DNA from: an uncultured Bacilli bacterium
GTDB taxonomy: Bacteria > Bacillota_I > Bacilli_A > RF39 > UBA660
Length of the DNA: 64,000 nucleotides
Direction of reading: 5' to 3'
Assembly: GCA_934163035.1 (NCBI GenBank)
Contig: CAKPJX010000001.1
Coordinates: 1-64,000, forward strand
The first letter of the stretch is position 1. Every line of letters starts with the position of its first letter. The translations under genes and the position numbers were made by a program. Below are positions 63,145 to 64,000 of this stretch, piece after piece. Below the pieces are notes generated by a model. It did not search any database and was not told the DNA's origin. It saw nothing but the letters and a program-made list of their open reading frames with translations.

Positions 63145-64000
63145 ATAAATCTTCTAATAACTTCTTAGCTTCTTTGATATTACTAACTCCAATAATTTTG
63201 ATCTTCAAATTCTTCTTTTTCTTTAATTTAATACATTCCGAATAATTATCACCTTTAGGTACTAAGAATATATCAGCTCCATCTTTAACAGCCCCAAGTA
63301 ATTTATATTTTACTCCACCAATCTCTCCAATAGTTCCATCTTCTTCTATTGTACCAGTACCAGCAATTTTTAATGATTTAGTAATATCTTCTTCAACAAG
63401 CTTATTATAAATTGCTAAAGTAGTAATAAGTCCCCCTGAAGGGCCAGACTCATCCTCTTCAAACTTAACTTGAACCACAGGATCAGTTTCATAATCTCTA
63501 ACAATACCAAGGCCTACTCCCATAACCAAGTTACCATTATCTAAATGCAATTTTGCTTTGATAGTCTTCTCTTTCTTTCCTCGAATAACCTTAACATCTA
63601 AAATATCACTCTCACTAAATGATTGAATATAAGATCTATAATCATCTAAATTATCAAAAGATTTTCCATTAACACTAATAATTTGATCCCCTACTTTAAA
63701 AGTATTATCACCAGTATTTAGAAGAGCTATAACATATATTTTTGTATCAATAACATTTATCTCTTTATCAGCTAATTTAAAAGCCCATTTAATTGCGTTA
63801 GCATTAGCCATCTTTAAATCTAAATCATTTCTAAAACTAATATCCTCGATACTTTCACTATCATCATATTTATAATCACTAACAGGCACACTCTTCCAAT
63901 CAGATATTACAAAACTAAGTAAGTATGGTGCCAGTCTTCCTTGAAGCTCTGTAACATAAGAAATATTAAAGCTACCCTTACTTTTATAGCCATCCTCAAC
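63143..64000 (-). CDS. PDZ domain-Lon (S16) protease, YlbL-like, N-terminus cut by window
   Basis: The frame continues open to base 64000, so the start is outside the window; about 285 codons are visible. The part seen begins with an N-terminal segment reading KGSFNISYVTELQGRLAPYL. A PDZ domain (NTFKVGDQIISVNGKSFDNL) follows, then an S16 Lon catalytic domain with the Ser in GPSGGLITTL and the Lys in GGVKYKLLGA. This YlbL-like arrangement is membrane-anchored with the protease outside; B. subtilis YlbL degrades the cell-division inhibitor YneA. A terminator overlaps its stop. Confidence 0.9.
   Translation of the reverse strand, partial: VEDGYKSKGSFNISYVTELQGRLAPYLLSFVISDWKSVPVSDYKYDDSESIEDISFRNDLDLKMANANAIKWAFKLADKEINVIDTKIYVIALLNTGDNTFKVGDQIISVNGKSFDNLDDYRSYIQSFSESDILDVKVIRGKKEKTIKAKLHLDNGNLVMGVGLGIVRDYETDPVVQVKFEEDESGPSGGLITTLAIYNKLVEEDITKSLKIAGTGTIEEDGTIGEIGGVKYKLLGAVKDGADIFLVPKGDNYSECIKLKKKKNLKIKIIGVSNIKEAKKLLEDL

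Overview
This 64 kb window is AT-rich chromosomal DNA. It looks like a low-G+C endospore-lineage Firmicute, probably an uncultured gut-type Bacilli or related lineage. The reasons are strong purine-rich ribosome binding sites, short gaps between genes, standard-code use of all three stop codons, an alanine T-box leader, the RNase J / RNase III pair, SpoIIM and GerA-type sporulation and germination proteins, and DUF1540, QueH, YidD and DUF3006+ComEC-like proteins. I cannot name the species from sequence alone.

The best landmark is a 28-bp sequence at 6576-6603 that matches the Firmicute chromosome-dimer-resolution site (dif) in both Xer arms. All CDS to its left (1-7237) are on the + strand, and most to its right (7285-64000) are on the - strand. 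That convergent layout is expected where two replication forks meet, so I read the window as spanning the replication terminus. A Xer-type tyrosine recombinase is encoded about 3 kb from the site.

Layout. 1-7.3 kb: heterodimeric ABC exporter, MBL hydrolase, SpoIIM, an autoregulated XRE repressor, dif, and a DUF1540 protein. 7.3-16 kb: a transglutaminase-like protein, deoB, xer, rarA, an RNA pseudouridine synthase, tlyA, lemA/DUF3137 and holA. 16-21 kb: T-box-controlled operon of two P-loop kinases, alaS and holA, preceded by an AI-2E-family exporter gene. 21-28 kb: YigZ, DUF6512, murC, a zinc ribbon missed by simple ORF length cut-offs, queH, a ZIP transporter, a BI-1 homologue and a membrane XRE sensor. 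28-35 kb: a large prepilin-like protein with tandem repeats, then a YhgE-like/MMPL export pair with a divergent TetR regulator. 35-42 kb: small accessory genes, including a single-gene P-loop ATPase with two PD-(D/E)XK nuclease domains. 41.8-48.2 kb: a decay zone with at least six broken genes. 48-54.5 kb: rRNA methyltransferase, GerA with a truncated GerC, a ComEC-like hydrolase, and an unusual HEXXGH metallopeptidase followed by a highly structured putative ncRNA. 55.4-64 kb: tRNA-Arg(CCU), formyl-THF cyclo-ligase, an RNase J paralogue with a degenerate active site, RNase III, YidD, a ZnuA-like lipoprotein without histidine ligands, PRPP synthetase, a two-component system and a PDZ-Lon protease cut by the window edge.

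The most promising leads are the dif/terminus region, the ATPase-double-nuclease gene (39.4-41.0 kb), the structured RNA with the adjacent HEXXGH peptidase (53.1-54.8 kb), and the T-box leader that begins inside the upstream coding sequence.
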